Source of the DNA: Rhodospirillum sp.
GTDB taxonomy: Bacteria; Pseudomonadota; Alphaproteobacteria; Dongiales; Dongiaceae
NCBI GenBank assembly: GCA_013822765.1
Contig: PNKY01000006.1
Span: forward strand, 62,001 to 126,000
Length of the DNA stretch: 64,000 bases
Reading direction: 5' to 3'
Positions within the stretch are counted from its first letter, which is position 1. Each line of letters starts with the position of its first letter. This document shows, one piece after another, positions 15,288-27,159 of the stretch. The notes under the pieces are model-generated. The model was not told the DNA's origin, did not search any database, and saw only the letters and a list, made by a program, of their open reading frames with translations. A program made the position numbers and the translations under genes.

Positions 15288-16628
15288 CTATCGTGGGAAG
15301 ATCAGGGAAAAGGTGGCGCCGCCGGCCTCGTCGGTGCGCGCCAGCGACAGCTGCGCCTTGAGCCGCTTGGCCGCCTCGGCCACGATCGCAAGACCGAGGC
15401 CGGCGGAGCCGCCTCTCGGCCCGCGCCGGAACGGCTCAGTCAGCTCCGGCAGCTCGGCTGGATCGAGGCCCGGCCCGTGGTCGGCGACCGCGAGGCGCGG
15501 CGGATCGTCCGCCACCACCAGGCGCACCGTGGCACCCGAGGGCGAGACGCGCAAGGCGTTCTCGAGCAGATTGCGCACGGCGCTCTCCATCAGGGCCGGA
15601 TCGCCGGTCACGACCACGGCGCGCGACGGGGCATCGACCGCGATGTCGCGGCCGGCGCGGCGCGCCACCGGATAGAGCCGCGCCGCCATGTCCTGCGCCA
15701 GCCGGCCGAGATCGATGCGCGCGTCGGCGCCGGCCGTCACGGTCTCGGTCCGCGCCAACTCGAGCAGCAGCTCGACCTGGCGGATCATGGAATCGACGTC
15801 GCGCTTCAGGTCCCGGAGGTCGTCGGTATCCGCCATCGAGTCCAGGCGGGCGCGCAGGATGGCCAGCGGCGTGCGCAGCTCATGCGCGGCGTTGGCGTTG
15901 AAGCGTTCCTGCCGCTTGTTGACGGCGGCCAGTTCGGCGGAGATCGCCTCGGCATTGCGCCGCAAGGCGTCGATCGCCAGCAGGTCGCGGCGCCGGCGCA
16001 GCAGCGAGCGCCACACCAGCACGAGGATCGCCGCCATCGCCAGCAGGATGGTGACGACGAACACGGCATAGGCGATGCGCGCGATGTTGGCGGCGGCCGC
16101 CAGCGTGTTGGTGGCATCGATATAGAGCTCGAATACGCCGACCAGCTGGCCGGCGCGGCGGATCGGCACATAGATCTCCGCCAGCGCACTGGTGCCCTCG
16201 TTCAGCCCCAGCACGTGATACTCGCCGCCCGTGATGTGCAGCATCATCAGCGGCTCGCCGGTAGCGAACACCTGGGCGACGTCCTCCTGGTCGTAGTGGC
16301 GGCCGATCGCGGCGCCGGTGGAGTCGAGCCACACCACGCTGTCGCGATCATAGGCCAGCATGCGGCGCACGCCGGCCGTGCGCTCCAGCAGTTCCAAGGC
16401 GACGGCGTGCGCTTCGCGGTCATTGGCGTACAGCGTCTGCGGCCCTTTCGGGTCCAGGATATCCGCAGCCGCCTCGGTGACACGCTCGGCCACCGACAAG
16501 GCGTAGGTGCGGACGGCATCGCGCACGCGGAATTCCGCCGTCCACCAGCCGGCCAGGATCGCCACCACGCCGATCAGCGCTACGCTCAGGATGACCAGCC
16601 AGTCACGGCGCTCCAGGATGCCGCTCAC
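15288..16628 (-). CDS. Sensor histidine kinase of the operon with OmpR-type regulator
   Basis: A 446-residue membrane kinase. Two transmembrane helices (about 9-29 and 185-207) flank a periplasmic domain of about 155 residues that resembles a Cache/PAS-like sensor (MLAYDRDSVVWLDSTGAAIG, ALAEIYVPIRRAGQLVGVFELYID). HisKA carries H249 in FNANAAHELRTPL, and HATPase has NLLENALRVSP, DHGPGLD and GLGLAI. The start overlaps the regulator stop by 4 bp (ATGA), so the two are translationally coupled. The QseC/EnvZ-like layout with a downstream PepSY protein suggests an envelope or metal signal; that is inference. Confidence 0.92.
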   Translation of the reverse strand: MSGILERRDWLVILSVALIGVVAILAGWWTAEFRVRDAVRTYALSVAERVTEAAADILDPKGPQTLYANDREAHAVALELLERTAGVRRMLAYDRDSVVWLDSTGAAIGRHYDQEDVAQVFATGEPLMMLHITGGEYHVLGLNEGTSALAEIYVPIRRAGQLVGVFELYIDATNTLAAAANIARIAYAVFVVTILLAMAAILVLVWRSLLRRRRDLLAIDALRRNAEAISAELAAVNKRQERFNANAAHELRTPLAILRARLDSMADTDDLRDLKRDVDSMIRQVELLLELARTETVTAGADARIDLGRLAQDMAARLYPVARRAGRDIAVDAPSRAVVVTGDPALMESAVRNLLENALRVSPSGATVRLVVADDPPRLAVADHGPGLDPAELPELTEPFRRGPRGGSAGLGLAIVAEAAKRLKAQLSLARTDEAGGATFSLIFPR

Positions 16629-17302
16629 GAGCGCCGAGCCTCCAGCATGCAGCCGACGCCGCGCAGCACCGCGATCTCGACGCTGGCGCCGGCAGCGCGC
16701 AGCCGTTTGCGCAGGCGCGAGATCGCGGCATCGACGGCATTCGGCGTTACGTCGTCGTCAAAGCCGTACAGACTGCGCTGGATCTCCTCGCGTCTCACCA
16801 CCGCGTCCTGGCTGCGCAGCAGCAGTTCCAGCAGGGCGGCCTCCTGGCGCGGCAGGTCCAGCACCTGGCCGGCCACCGACGCGCGGCGCATGGCGGCATC
16901 GAAGGTCAGGTTTCCGGCCTCCAGGACCGTCGCCAGACGCTTGCCGGGGCGGCGCAGAACCGCCCGCAGCCGCGCGTTCAACTCGTCCATATCGAACGGC
17001 TTCACGATGTAGTCGTCGGCGCCGGCGTCCAGGCCCTCGATCCGGTCGGCCGGCGCATCGCGCGCGGTCAGGAACAGGATGCCGGTCTCCGAGCGCTTGC
17101 CGCGAATCTGCTTCACCAGCGCGAGGCCGTCGCCGTCGCCCAGGCGCCGGTCGAGCAGCACGGCGTCATAAGTCTCGACGTCCAGGAACGCCGCGGCGTC
17201 GCTCCGGCTCAGCGCCAGATCGACCGCAAAGCCGCGCGCCGTCAAGTTGCGACGCAGCAGGTCACCCAGGGTTGGTTCGTCTTCGACGATCAGAAGGCGC
17301 AT
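16625..17302 (-). CDS. OmpR/QseB-family response regulator
   Basis: A 225-residue regulator. Receiver domain: E7/D8 in IVEDEP, phospho-acceptor D51 in VLLDRRLGDGDG, T79, and the lysine of DDYIVKPFDMDEL. A winged-helix DNA-binding domain follows (about 125-220), with LDLPRQEAALLELLLR and the recognition region NAVDAAISRLRKRL. The ATG at 17302 begins MRLLIVEDE; an upstream in-frame extension to 17335 is unlikely. It overlaps its kinase by 4 bp and heads a three-gene operon. QseB/PmrA/TctD-like by sequence style. Confidence 0.93.
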   Translation of the reverse strand: MRLLIVEDEPTLGDLLRRNLTARGFAVDLALSRSDAAAFLDVETYDAVLLDRRLGDGDGLALVKQIRGKRSETGILFLTARDAPADRIEGLDAGADDYIVKPFDMDELNARLRAVLRRPGKRLATVLEAGNLTFDAAMRRASVAGQVLDLPRQEAALLELLLRSQDAVVRREEIQRSLYGFDDDVTPNAVDAAISRLRKRLRAAGASVEIAVLRGVGCMLEARRS

Positions 17303-17527
17303 GGTTTCGCGCCGGGCTGGGTCCTTGAGTGGCACGCGTCCGCCCGGTCAGCCGGAATAAGACCAGATTTCCCCGATGCCGCCAACATCCACGCCTTGTC
17401 CCAGGTGAGGTGCGATCATATGTCCTTCCGCGGCGCACTGTCGCCGGCCCGGCCACGGGATCATGCCAAGCATGACTGGCCGCTGACGGCGGCTTGCCGT
17501 GGCCGCATTTCGCTTTAGGATCGCCGG

Positions 17528-18775
17528 ATGACCACCTCACAAGACAGCGAGCTCATCTATGGCCGGTTGGCAGGCTGGCTCGCCACGCAAGGGCTCGGAG
17601 ACACCGGCCTCGATGCGGCCGGCCAGGGGCTCAACAACATCGGCGCGCTGCCCTTCCCCGACCTGTTTGCCGGCTTCTGCACGCGGGTCAGCGAATGGAT
17701 CTGTCCCCTGTGGCGCTCCACGCTCGGCCTCGAGGTGCTCAATCCCGAACTCAGTGGCTCGCAGCTGGTCTGGCGCGAGGGCGCACTGACGCGCAGCGAC
17801 GTGAACCGCGCCGGCATCACGACGCGCATGGACTATCTCAAGAGCGCGATCTACGTGGTCGACACCACCAACCGGCTGTTCCGCTGGCACCTGCCGCAGC
17901 CGGTGCCGGACATGGAGCTGATCGAGCGCTTCCATCGCGAGAACGGCATGACCGACTATTTCGTCATGCCCCTGCCGTTCCAGGACGCGACCCGCACCTC
18001 CACGATGAGCTTTGCCACCACGCGCGCCGGCGGATTCTCCGAGCTCGACTTCGAGCGGCTGCAGATGGCGGCGCGGATCTGGTCGTCGGTCGCGGAGCGG
18101 TGGGTGCTGCGGCACATTGCGCTCGACTTGCTGGCGCATTATCTGGGGCGAGGGCCGGCAGAGCGGGTCTATGCCGGGCAGATCGAGCGTGGTGACGTCT
18201 CCCGCATCGAAGCCGCGATCCTGATCTGCGACCTGCGCAACTTCACCGCCATGACCGACAACGCGCAGCATGGCGAGATCGTGACCCTGCTCAATCGCTG
18301 GTTCGAGGCGATTGGCACAGCGATCGGCGCGCATCGCGGCGACATCCTCAAATTCATGGGCGACGGACTGCTGGCGGTTTTCGCCCTGGAGGATAACCGC
18401 ACCGCGACCTGCGACCGCGCGCTCGACGCCGCGCTGGCAGCGCTGGCGGAGACGGATACGCTGAACCAGACGCTGGCGGCGGAGAAGCGCGCGCCGCTCG
18501 CCTTCGGCATCGGGTTGCACTGGGGCGAGGTCGAATTCGGCAACATCGGCACGCGCGACCGGCTCGATTTCACGGTGATCGGACCGGCGGTCAACCTCGC
18601 CAGCCGGCTGCAGGACCTGACCAAGGTGGTGGGCGCGCCGGTGCTGGCCTCCGAGGTGTTTGCCGCGGCAACCAGCCGGACGCTACGCGCGCTGGGAGGG
18701 CAGCGGGTGCGCGGGCTGGAGACGGACGTGCAGGTGTTTGCGCCGGCTGCTAGCGCCGAGCCGCCGGCAGGGTGA
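17528..18775 (+). CDS. Class III adenylate cyclase
   Basis: A soluble 415-residue protein making cyclic AMP. The N-terminal region (about 40-205) is a GAF-like or family-specific sensory domain (MDYLKSAIYVVDTT, FVMPLPFQDATRTSTMSFATT). The C-terminal catalytic domain (about 225-405) has the two metal-binding Asp, D235 (ICDLRNFT) and D279 (FMGDGLLAVF), the adenine-specifying pair K275 and D347, and the transition-state residues N356 and R360 (NLASRL). All catalytic residues are present, so it should be active as a cyclase using ATP. Its 3' end overlaps the convergent GAF kinase gene by 26 bp. Confidence 0.9.
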   Translation: MTTSQDSELIYGRLAGWLATQGLGDTGLDAAGQGLNNIGALPFPDLFAGFCTRVSEWICPLWRSTLGLEVLNPELSGSQLVWREGALTRSDVNRAGITTRMDYLKSAIYVVDTTNRLFRWHLPQPVPDMELIERFHRENGMTDYFVMPLPFQDATRTSTMSFATTRAGGFSELDFERLQMAARIWSSVAERWVLRHIALDLLAHYLGRGPAERVYAGQIERGDVSRIEAAILICDLRNFTAMTDNAQHGEIVTLLNRWFEAIGTAIGAHRGDILKFMGDGLLAVFALEDNRTATCDRALDAALAALAETDTLNQTLAAEKRAPLAFGIGLHWGEVEFGNIGTRDRLDFTVIGPAVNLASRLQDLTKVVGAPVLASEVFAAATSRTLRALGGQRVRGLETDVQVFAPAASAEPPAG

Positions 18776-20099
18776 TCTCGACCTGGAAGCCGCGCTCCGG
18801 GCGATTGTCGAAGCGGATCTCGCCGTCCATCGCCTCGGCCAGCGCACGCGAGATCGAGAGGCCGAGGCCGATGCTCTGCTTGGAATCCACCATCTCGGGA
18901 TCGGCGAAGCTGACGAACGGCAAGCCAAGCTGATCCAGCTTGTCCGGCGGGACGCCCGGCCCCTCGTCCACCACCGAGACCGTGACGCGGCCGTTGACCT
19001 GCTTGGCGTCGATCTCGATGGTGCCGCCAGCCGGCGAATACTTGATGGCATTGTCGACCACGTTGAGCAGCAGCTGGCGCAGTGACTGGCCATCGGCGCG
19101 GACCGAGAGCTCCTGGCCGTCTGCTACGTGTACGCGCAGGGCCTTTTTCAGGATGGCGCCGCCTTCCATCTGCAGCACGTCGGTCAAGGCGGCCGGCAGC
19201 GGCAGGTTCTCCATCTTGAGATCGAGCTTGCCCGCCTCGACGCGCGAGACGTCGAGGATCTGGTTGACCAGATCCAGCAGGTGCCGGCCGGAGCGATGGA
19301 TGTTGTCGGCATAATCCTGATAGATCGGCAGGTCGCGCGGCCCGAACAGCTCCAGCCGCAGCACGTCGGAGAAGCCGATGATGGCATTGAGCGGCGTGCG
19401 CAGCTCGTGGCTCATCATGGAGAGGAAGCGGCTCTTGGCGCGGCTGGCATCCTGCGCCGCATTCTTGGCATCCATCAAAGCGAGCCGGTTGCGGAACTGT
19501 TCGATCGCGAGGCGGAGTATTTCCGCGAAGGCGCGGATGGTCGACAGTTCATCCTCGGTGGGCGCGCGCTTGGTCCGGTAGTAGGTGGCGAAGGTGGCGA
19601 TGACGGTTCCGTCGGGCTGCATCACCGGATGCGACCAGCAGGCAGCGAAGCCGGCCTGGCGTGCGACCTCCTTGTATGGCGCCCAGTACGGATGGTCGAA
19701 CACATCCTCGACGATGACCGGCTTGCGCAGCGCGGCGGCCGAGCCGCACGAGCCGACGCCTTCGCCAATCGGCAGGCCCTCGACCAGGTCATTATAGAAC
19801 TTCGGCAGGCCGGGCGCCGCGCCGTTGCGGATCTTGCCGCTCTCGATCAGCAGGATAGAGCCGATGCTGTCCGGTATGATGCGCTCGATCGCGTGCACGG
19901 TCTCAAGCAGGATGTCCTCCAGCTTGCGCGCGGTCGACAGGCGCTGCAGGATTCCGATGAAGGCGCTCTCGCGCCCCGTGATGATCGCGACGCGATAGGC
20001 GACGGCGCGCCGCTGCGCAGTGAGGCGCCAGGCGCCGAACCCGACAGTGCCGGCGAGCGCAAGCGCAACGACCAGCAGCGGAACGTGCCAATCCATCAC
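18750..20099 (-). CDS. GAF-domain sensor histidine kinase
   Basis: A 449-residue kinase with one N-terminal transmembrane helix (6-24), a GAF domain (about 55-200, with GVGSCGSAAALRKPVIVEDV and CWSHPVMQPDGTVIATFA), HisKA with H231 in MSHELRTPLNAIIGFSDVL, and HATPase with NVVDNAIKYSPAGG, DEGPGVP and GLGLSISRAL. No receiver domain and no neighbouring regulator, so it is an orphan. The signature GSCG..A...R.PVIV.D is that of GAF domains common in alphaproteobacterial kinases. It converges on the adenylate cyclase gene with a 26-bp overlap. Confidence 0.9.
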   Translation of the reverse strand: MMDWHVPLLVVALALAGTVGFGAWRLTAQRRAVAYRVAIITGRESAFIGILQRLSTARKLEDILLETVHAIERIIPDSIGSILLIESGKIRNGAAPGLPKFYNDLVEGLPIGEGVGSCGSAAALRKPVIVEDVFDHPYWAPYKEVARQAGFAACWSHPVMQPDGTVIATFATYYRTKRAPTEDELSTIRAFAEILRLAIEQFRNRLALMDAKNAAQDASRAKSRFLSMMSHELRTPLNAIIGFSDVLRLELFGPRDLPIYQDYADNIHRSGRHLLDLVNQILDVSRVEAGKLDLKMENLPLPAALTDVLQMEGGAILKKALRVHVADGQELSVRADGQSLRQLLLNVVDNAIKYSPAGGTIEIDAKQVNGRVTVSVVDEGPGVPPDKLDQLGLPFVSFADPEMVDSKQSIGLGLSISRALAEAMDGEIRFDNRPERGFQVEITLPAARR

Positions 20100-20295
20100 G
20101 CGACCCCTTTGGGCCGGGCGTCACTAGATGCGTGCATGATCGCGCTCCGAGTCATGCTCGACTGTCGCCTTGGCGGGGTAAAGATCGCGTCAAGGATCCG
20201 CCATCCGACCTATTGCTAGCAAAGGGCGGCGCGTCCGGATAGCGGGCCGGTATTGGGAAAACTATACTATGCCGCGCCGGCCGGACATCGGAAAT

Positions 20296-20586
20296 TTATT
20301 CGACGCCATCCGCCACGATGAACTGGCATTCGGTGGCATCGAGCCGGAGCGGCAGAATCTTCTGATAGGCGGGCGAGTTGTACCAGTCCTCCGCCGCCTT
20401 GCGCGAGGGGAACTCCAGCATGGCGATTCGCTCGAACGGCATTTCGCCTTCGAGGGCGGTGAACTTGCCGCCCCGCACCAGAAACTTGCCGCCATAGGCC
20501 TCGATGGTCGGCATCACCTGCTTGCGATACTCGTCGAACATCTTCTGGTCGTGAAGCCGCTCGTAGACGATGCAATAAGCTTTCAT
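20296..20586 (-). CDS. DUF1330 family protein
   Basis: A 96-residue cytosolic protein of the DUF1330 ferredoxin-like (dimeric alpha-beta barrel) family. The hallmarks are AYCIVYERLHDQ.MFDEYRKQV, YGGKFLVRGG, LEGEMPFERIAMLEFPS and AEDWYNSPAYQKILPLR. It resembles the family at normal length. The function is unknown in general. It has GGGAGG before the ATG at 20586 and stands alone between the GAF kinase and ppdK. The 171 bp to ppdK and the 196 bp to the kinase show nothing recognisable. Confidence 0.85.
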   Translation of the reverse strand: MKAYCIVYERLHDQKMFDEYRKQVMPTIEAYGGKFLVRGGKFTALEGEMPFERIAMLEFPSRKAAEDWYNSPAYQKILPLRLDATECQFIVADGVE

Positions 20587-20757
20587 GAGTTCCCTCCCTC
20601 TGTCCTCTCGACGATATCACGTGGGCGGCGGGTTGGTGCTCCACGATCGGCATCCTAGCGCGGCAACTGGCCCTCGCGGAGGCCGCCCATGGGGCTTGGC
20701 GCCAAGCGGAGAAGTGGACCCGGGGTCAAGCCCGAGGTGATGGTAGAGGGAAACGGC

Positions 20758-23442
<2,685 letters not shown>

Positions 23443-23481
23443 CATCACCTACCCTTTGGTCGTTGCGCTTTTGGCTGGCCG

Positions 23482-25590
23482 CTAGGAGTCGGCCTTGGCT
23501 TCGATCTTCGAGAAATCGGCGACCGCATTCAGCGTCGCGCGGATGGTGGATAGCAGCCGCAAACGGTTGGACCGCAGCGCCGGGTCCGGATCGTTGACCG
23601 TCACGCGGTCGAAGAAGTCATCGATCGGGGCGCGCAGGTTGGAGAGGGAGCCCATCGCCGCCACGAATTCCTCGTTCGCGGTGCGTTTGAGCGCGATCTG
23701 GGATTCCTGTTCCAGCGCCTTGAAGAGCTTCCCTTCCTCGGGCAGCGTGAACTTCGCGGGATCGGCGGCACCGTCATGGCTGGCGCTGTCCTTCTTCTCC
23801 TCGATGCGCACGATGTTGCTGGCGCGGCGATAGGCGGCCAGCAGGTTGGCGCCAGCGTCGCTTTCCACCAGGTCCTGCAGCGCCTTCACACGCGCCACCA
23901 GGCGCACCAAATCGTCCTCGTCGCCGAGCGCGAACACGGCCGCGATCAGGTCATGGCGCACACCCTGCTCCTTCAACGCGACCTTCAGCCGGTCGGCAAA
24001 GAATTCGAGCAGCTGCGCGGCCACGGCCTTGGGCTGGTTCTGCTCGAACCCGCCCTGGTCGTAGAAGCCGCTGTAAGCGAATCCGAACACGTCCCGCAGT
24101 TTCAACCTCAAGCCGTTTTCCAGGATCAGGCGGATAACGCCCAGTGCGGCACGCCGCAACGCGAAGGGGTCCTTAGAGCCGGTAGGCTTCTCGTCGATGG
24201 TGAAGAAACCCACCAAGCTATCGATCTTGTCCGCCAGGGCGACCGCAACGCTGGCCGGCGCCGAGGGACACTGATCGGTGGGACCGAGGGGCCGGTAGTG
24301 GTCGGCAATCGCATCGGTAATCTCGGGGGCAGCCCCCTCGATCCCGGCGTAGTAACGCCCCATGATGCCCTGGAGTTCCGGGAATTCACCCACCATGCCG
24401 GTGGTCAAATCGGCCTTGGCGAGGCGCGCGGCCTGGGCCGCCTGATCGGCATTGCAGCCCGGGATGAGACCGGCCAGGTGGCGGGCGAGCGCTTCGATGC
24501 GCTTCACCTTCTGCCCGATGGTCCCGAGCTTGGCGTGGAAGATGATGTCGTTGAGCGCGGGCAGCCGCTCGGCCAGCCTCACCTTCTGGTCCTGCTCCCA
24601 GAAGAACATGGCGTCGCTCAGCCGGGCGCGCAGCACGCGCTCGTTGCCGGCGACGATCTGGGCGCCTTTGTCCGGCGTGTCCATGTTGGCGACCACCAGG
24701 AAGCGGGCCGCGAGCTTCCCGGTCTTGTCCTGGAGCGCGAAGTATTTCTGGTGCGTGCGCATGGAGGTGGTCAGCACCTCCGGCGGCACGGTCATGAACT
24801 GCTGGTCGATCCGGCCCATCAGCACGACCGGCCATTCCACCAGGCCGGTCACCTCATCCAGCAGCCCCTCGTCCTGCTTGACCGTCAGCCCTTCCTTGAG
24901 GGCGCGGTCGCGGCATTGCGCCCAGATCAGGGTGCGCCGCTCCTTGGGATCTGGAATGATCTTGGCTGACTTCAGCTTGATGAGATAGTCACTTGAATTT
25001 GCGACACTTATTTCGGTCGGACTCAAGAAGCGATGGCCGCGTGTGCGCGAGGTGAAGGCAAGCTTGGTGGTGCCGCCCATGGGGACCGCGCCTTCGAGCG
25101 CGGCGCCATCGAACACCGCCAGCACGTGATGCAACGGACGCACCCAGCGCTGGGTCAGGTCGGCGAACCGCATGCTCTTGGGCCAGGGCATCTCCTGGAC
25201 GCACGCCGTCACGATCGCCGGAAGGACCTGGCCGGTCGGCTGCCCCTTCTTCTCGATGGTCGCGAAGTAGAACACGCCCTTGCCGGTGTCGCGCTCCTCG
25301 CACTCCTTCACCGACTTGAGGCCGGCGGATTTTAGGAAGCCGTCGATCGCGGCTTGCGGCGAGCCGACGCGCGGGCCCTTGCGCACTTCCCGCACGTCCG
25401 GTTGGGCGGCCGGCAGCTCCTCGACCACCAGGGTCAGGCGGCGCGGCGTCACGTAGGTGCGCGCCAACGTGAAGTGAAGACCGGCAGCGTGCAGCTTGTC
25501 GGTCATCAAGCGCTGCAGATCCTCAGCGGCGCGGGCCTGCATGCGGGCGGGGATCTCTTCGGAGAACAGCTCGAGCAACAGTTCGGACAT
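23482..25590 (-). CDS. glyS: Glycine-tRNA ligase beta subunit
   Basis: Beta subunit of the bacterial alpha2beta2 glycyl-tRNA synthetase; it binds and helps charge tRNA-Gly. 702 residues, normal length. It begins MSELLLELFSEEIPARMQ, the family N-terminus, and contains FVVVANM-type core motifs (AARFLVVANMDT), RVLRARLSDAMFFWEQD, the HD-like section and a C-terminal DALR anticodon-binding region (FFDRVTVNDPDPALRSNRLRLL). Its ATG is 3 nt after the glyQ stop, so the two subunits are made from one message. Confidence 0.97.
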   Translation of the reverse strand: MSELLLELFSEEIPARMQARAAEDLQRLMTDKLHAAGLHFTLARTYVTPRRLTLVVEELPAAQPDVREVRKGPRVGSPQAAIDGFLKSAGLKSVKECEERDTGKGVFYFATIEKKGQPTGQVLPAIVTACVQEMPWPKSMRFADLTQRWVRPLHHVLAVFDGAALEGAVPMGGTTKLAFTSRTRGHRFLSPTEISVANSSDYLIKLKSAKIIPDPKERRTLIWAQCRDRALKEGLTVKQDEGLLDEVTGLVEWPVVLMGRIDQQFMTVPPEVLTTSMRTHQKYFALQDKTGKLAARFLVVANMDTPDKGAQIVAGNERVLRARLSDAMFFWEQDQKVRLAERLPALNDIIFHAKLGTIGQKVKRIEALARHLAGLIPGCNADQAAQAARLAKADLTTGMVGEFPELQGIMGRYYAGIEGAAPEITDAIADHYRPLGPTDQCPSAPASVAVALADKIDSLVGFFTIDEKPTGSKDPFALRRAALGVIRLILENGLRLKLRDVFGFAYSGFYDQGGFEQNQPKAVAAQLLEFFADRLKVALKEQGVRHDLIAAVFALGDEDDLVRLVARVKALQDLVESDAGANLLAAYRRASNIVRIEEKKDSASHDGAADPAKFTLPEEGKLFKALEQESQIALKRTANEEFVAAMGSLSNLRAPIDDFFDRVTVNDPDPALRSNRLRLLSTIRATLNAVADFSKIEAKADS

Positions 25591-25593
25591 GGC

Positions 25594-26499
25594 TCAGGCC
25601 TTTCCCCGGCTGGCTTCCCGTGGGCGCTGAGTTGTTTCCCAGGATTCGCAGCAGCCCTTCGCCAACGCACGCACACGGCCGATATAGGCCTGACGCTCGG
25701 TCACCGAGATGACGCCGCGCGCATCCAGCAGGTTGAAGATGTGGCTCGCCTTTAGGCACTGGTCATAAGCCGGCAGAGGCAGCGGCTGCGCCGCGTTCAG
25801 GAGCGCGCCGCACTCCTGCTCGGCGTCCTTGAAATGCTGCAATAACAAAGCAGTGTCTGAATTTTCGAAATTGTATTCTGAGAATTCCCGTTCGGCCTGC
25901 AGGTAGACGTCGCCGTAGGTCATGCCGTGGCCGTTGAAGTCGAGATCGAAGATGTTCTCGACCCCCTGCACGTACATCATCAGGCGCTCGAGGCCATAGG
26001 TCAGCTCGGTCGAGACCGGGTTGCACTCGATACCGCCGACCTGCTGGAAGTAGGTGAACTGCGAGACCTCCATGCCGTCGAGCCAGACTTCCCAGCCGAG
26101 GCCCCAGGCGCCAAGTGTCGGGCTCTCCCAATCGTCCTCGACGAAGCGGATGTCGTGGTTCATCGGGTCGATCCCGAGCGCCCTCAGGCTGCCAAGATAG
26201 AGGTCCTGGCTGTCGGCCGGCGACGGCTTCAGGATGACCTGGAACTGGTAGTAGTGCTGGAGCCGGTTCGGGTTCTCGCCATAGCGGCCATCCTTGGGCC
26301 GGCGCGACGGCTGGACATAGGCGGCCCGCCACGGCTTCGGGCCAAGCGCGCGCAGAGTGGTCGCCCAGTGGAAGGTGCCGGCGCCCATCTCCATGTCGTA
26401 GGGTTGCAGGATCACGCAGCCCTGCTTCGACCAATAGCTCTGCAGCTTCAGAATCGCGTTCTGAAAGCAGGTCTCGGGATTGGGCTTCCGCCCCGTCAT
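25594..26499 (-). CDS. glyQ: Glycine-tRNA ligase alpha subunit
   Basis: Catalytic alpha subunit of glycyl-tRNA synthetase. 301 residues from the ATG at 26499. It has the class II core: [30 protein letters not shown] at the N-terminus (motif 1 region), [35 protein letters not shown] (motif 2), and [16 protein letters not shown] (motif 3). The reading frame stays open upstream to 26979, but that stretch is the antisense of the copper-protein gene and is not coding. First gene of glyQ-glyS-ppdK. Confidence 0.97.
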   Translation of the reverse strand: MTGRKPNPETCFQNAILKLQSYWSKQGCVILQPYDMEMGAGTFHWATTLRALGPKPWRAAYVQPSRRPKDGRYGENPNRLQHYYQFQVILKPSPADSQDLYLGSLRALGIDPMNHDIRFVEDDWESPTLGAWGLGWEVWLDGMEVSQFTYFQQVGGIECNPVSTELTYGLERLMMYVQGVENIFDLDFNGHGMTYGDVYLQAEREFSEYNFENSDTALLLQHFKDAEQECGALLNAAQPLPLPAYDQCLKASHIFNLLDARGVISVTERQAYIGRVRALAKGCCESWETTQRPREASRGKA

Positions 26500-26606
26500 T
26501 TGCCCGTCCCCATCGTCATGGTGCGGCGCACCATAAAGACCGGGGGTAGAGTCTGCAAGGCGAGGAACGGGGCGGAAATTAACCCTTTTCGCCGGCTTTG
26601 GGGGCT

Positions 26607-26954
26607 CTAAGCGGCGATCGCCCGGCTGGCCATCTGGCGGCATTCCCGGGCGCAGGCGCGGCAGGCGGCGACGCACTCGTCCATGCCCCCGATCCGCTCG
26701 CAGTCGGTGGCGCACTCCTCGCAGACCTTGGCGCACAGGTCGCACTGCATCGGATGGCTGGGCGAGCCGATCAGCATCAGGGCGGCGGAGGCCCGGCAGA
26801 CCTCGACGCACGTCATCATGAGCCGGAAATGCTGTGGCTCGGTATGCTTGCCGCCGACCTCCAGGCAATGATGCATGGCGGTCTGCAGGCAGGTCGCGGA
26901 ACAGAGATCGCACGCCGCCATGCAGGATTTCATCTCTTTGGTAGGCGTATACAT
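26607..26954 (-). CDS. Four-helix-bundle copper-storage protein (Csp/YhjQ family)
   Basis: A 115-residue helical protein with 16 Cys (11, 15, 18, 22, 30, 49, 53, 71, 74, 78, 81, 85, 94, 98, 101, 105), mostly in CxxxC or CxxC spacing along helices, plus several Met and His. This matches the Csp family, which stores many Cu(I) ions inside a tetramer of four-helix bundles. There is no signal peptide, so it is Csp3-like and cytosolic. It lies 107 bp upstream of glyQ in the same direction and is probably separately transcribed. Copper inducibility is likely by family but no operator is visible. Confidence 0.88.
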   Translation of the reverse strand: MYTPTKEMKSCMAACDLCSATCLQTAMHHCLEVGGKHTEPQHFRLMMTCVEVCRASAALMLIGSPSHPMQCDLCAKVCEECATDCERIGGMDECVAACRACARECRQMASRAIAA

Positions 26955-27109
26955 GGCGGCCTCGCTGAGGTGATGACATCCAAACAGATGGGCGGACCGC
27001 TCATTGCGATCCCTCTGCGTGGAATTTCAGCAAGGCGACGGGCCTCTGCCCAAGAATTGAGCGGCGCGGGCGGACCATTGCGAGTCTTTCCGTAACTTAT
27101 GCGCTGGCA

Positions 27110-27128
27110 CAGAGCGTGCTACGCTCTG
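27110..27128 (+). other. Hairpin in the leader of the Anbu operon
   Basis: CAGAGCG (27110-27116) pairs with CGCTCTG (27122-27128) around TGCTA, 31 bp upstream of the ATP-grasp start and its GGGAGAG ribosome-binding site. It could be part of the 5' untranslated region; no function is evident. Confidence 0.3.
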
Positions 27129-27159
27129 CCGCAAAACAAGGGGCGAGATCAGGGAGAGC

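Noticed and set aside
25594..26979. 461-residue extended GlyQ
   Set aside because: The upstream 160 codons are antisense of the copper-protein gene; GlyQ proteins are about 300 residues and start as at 26499.
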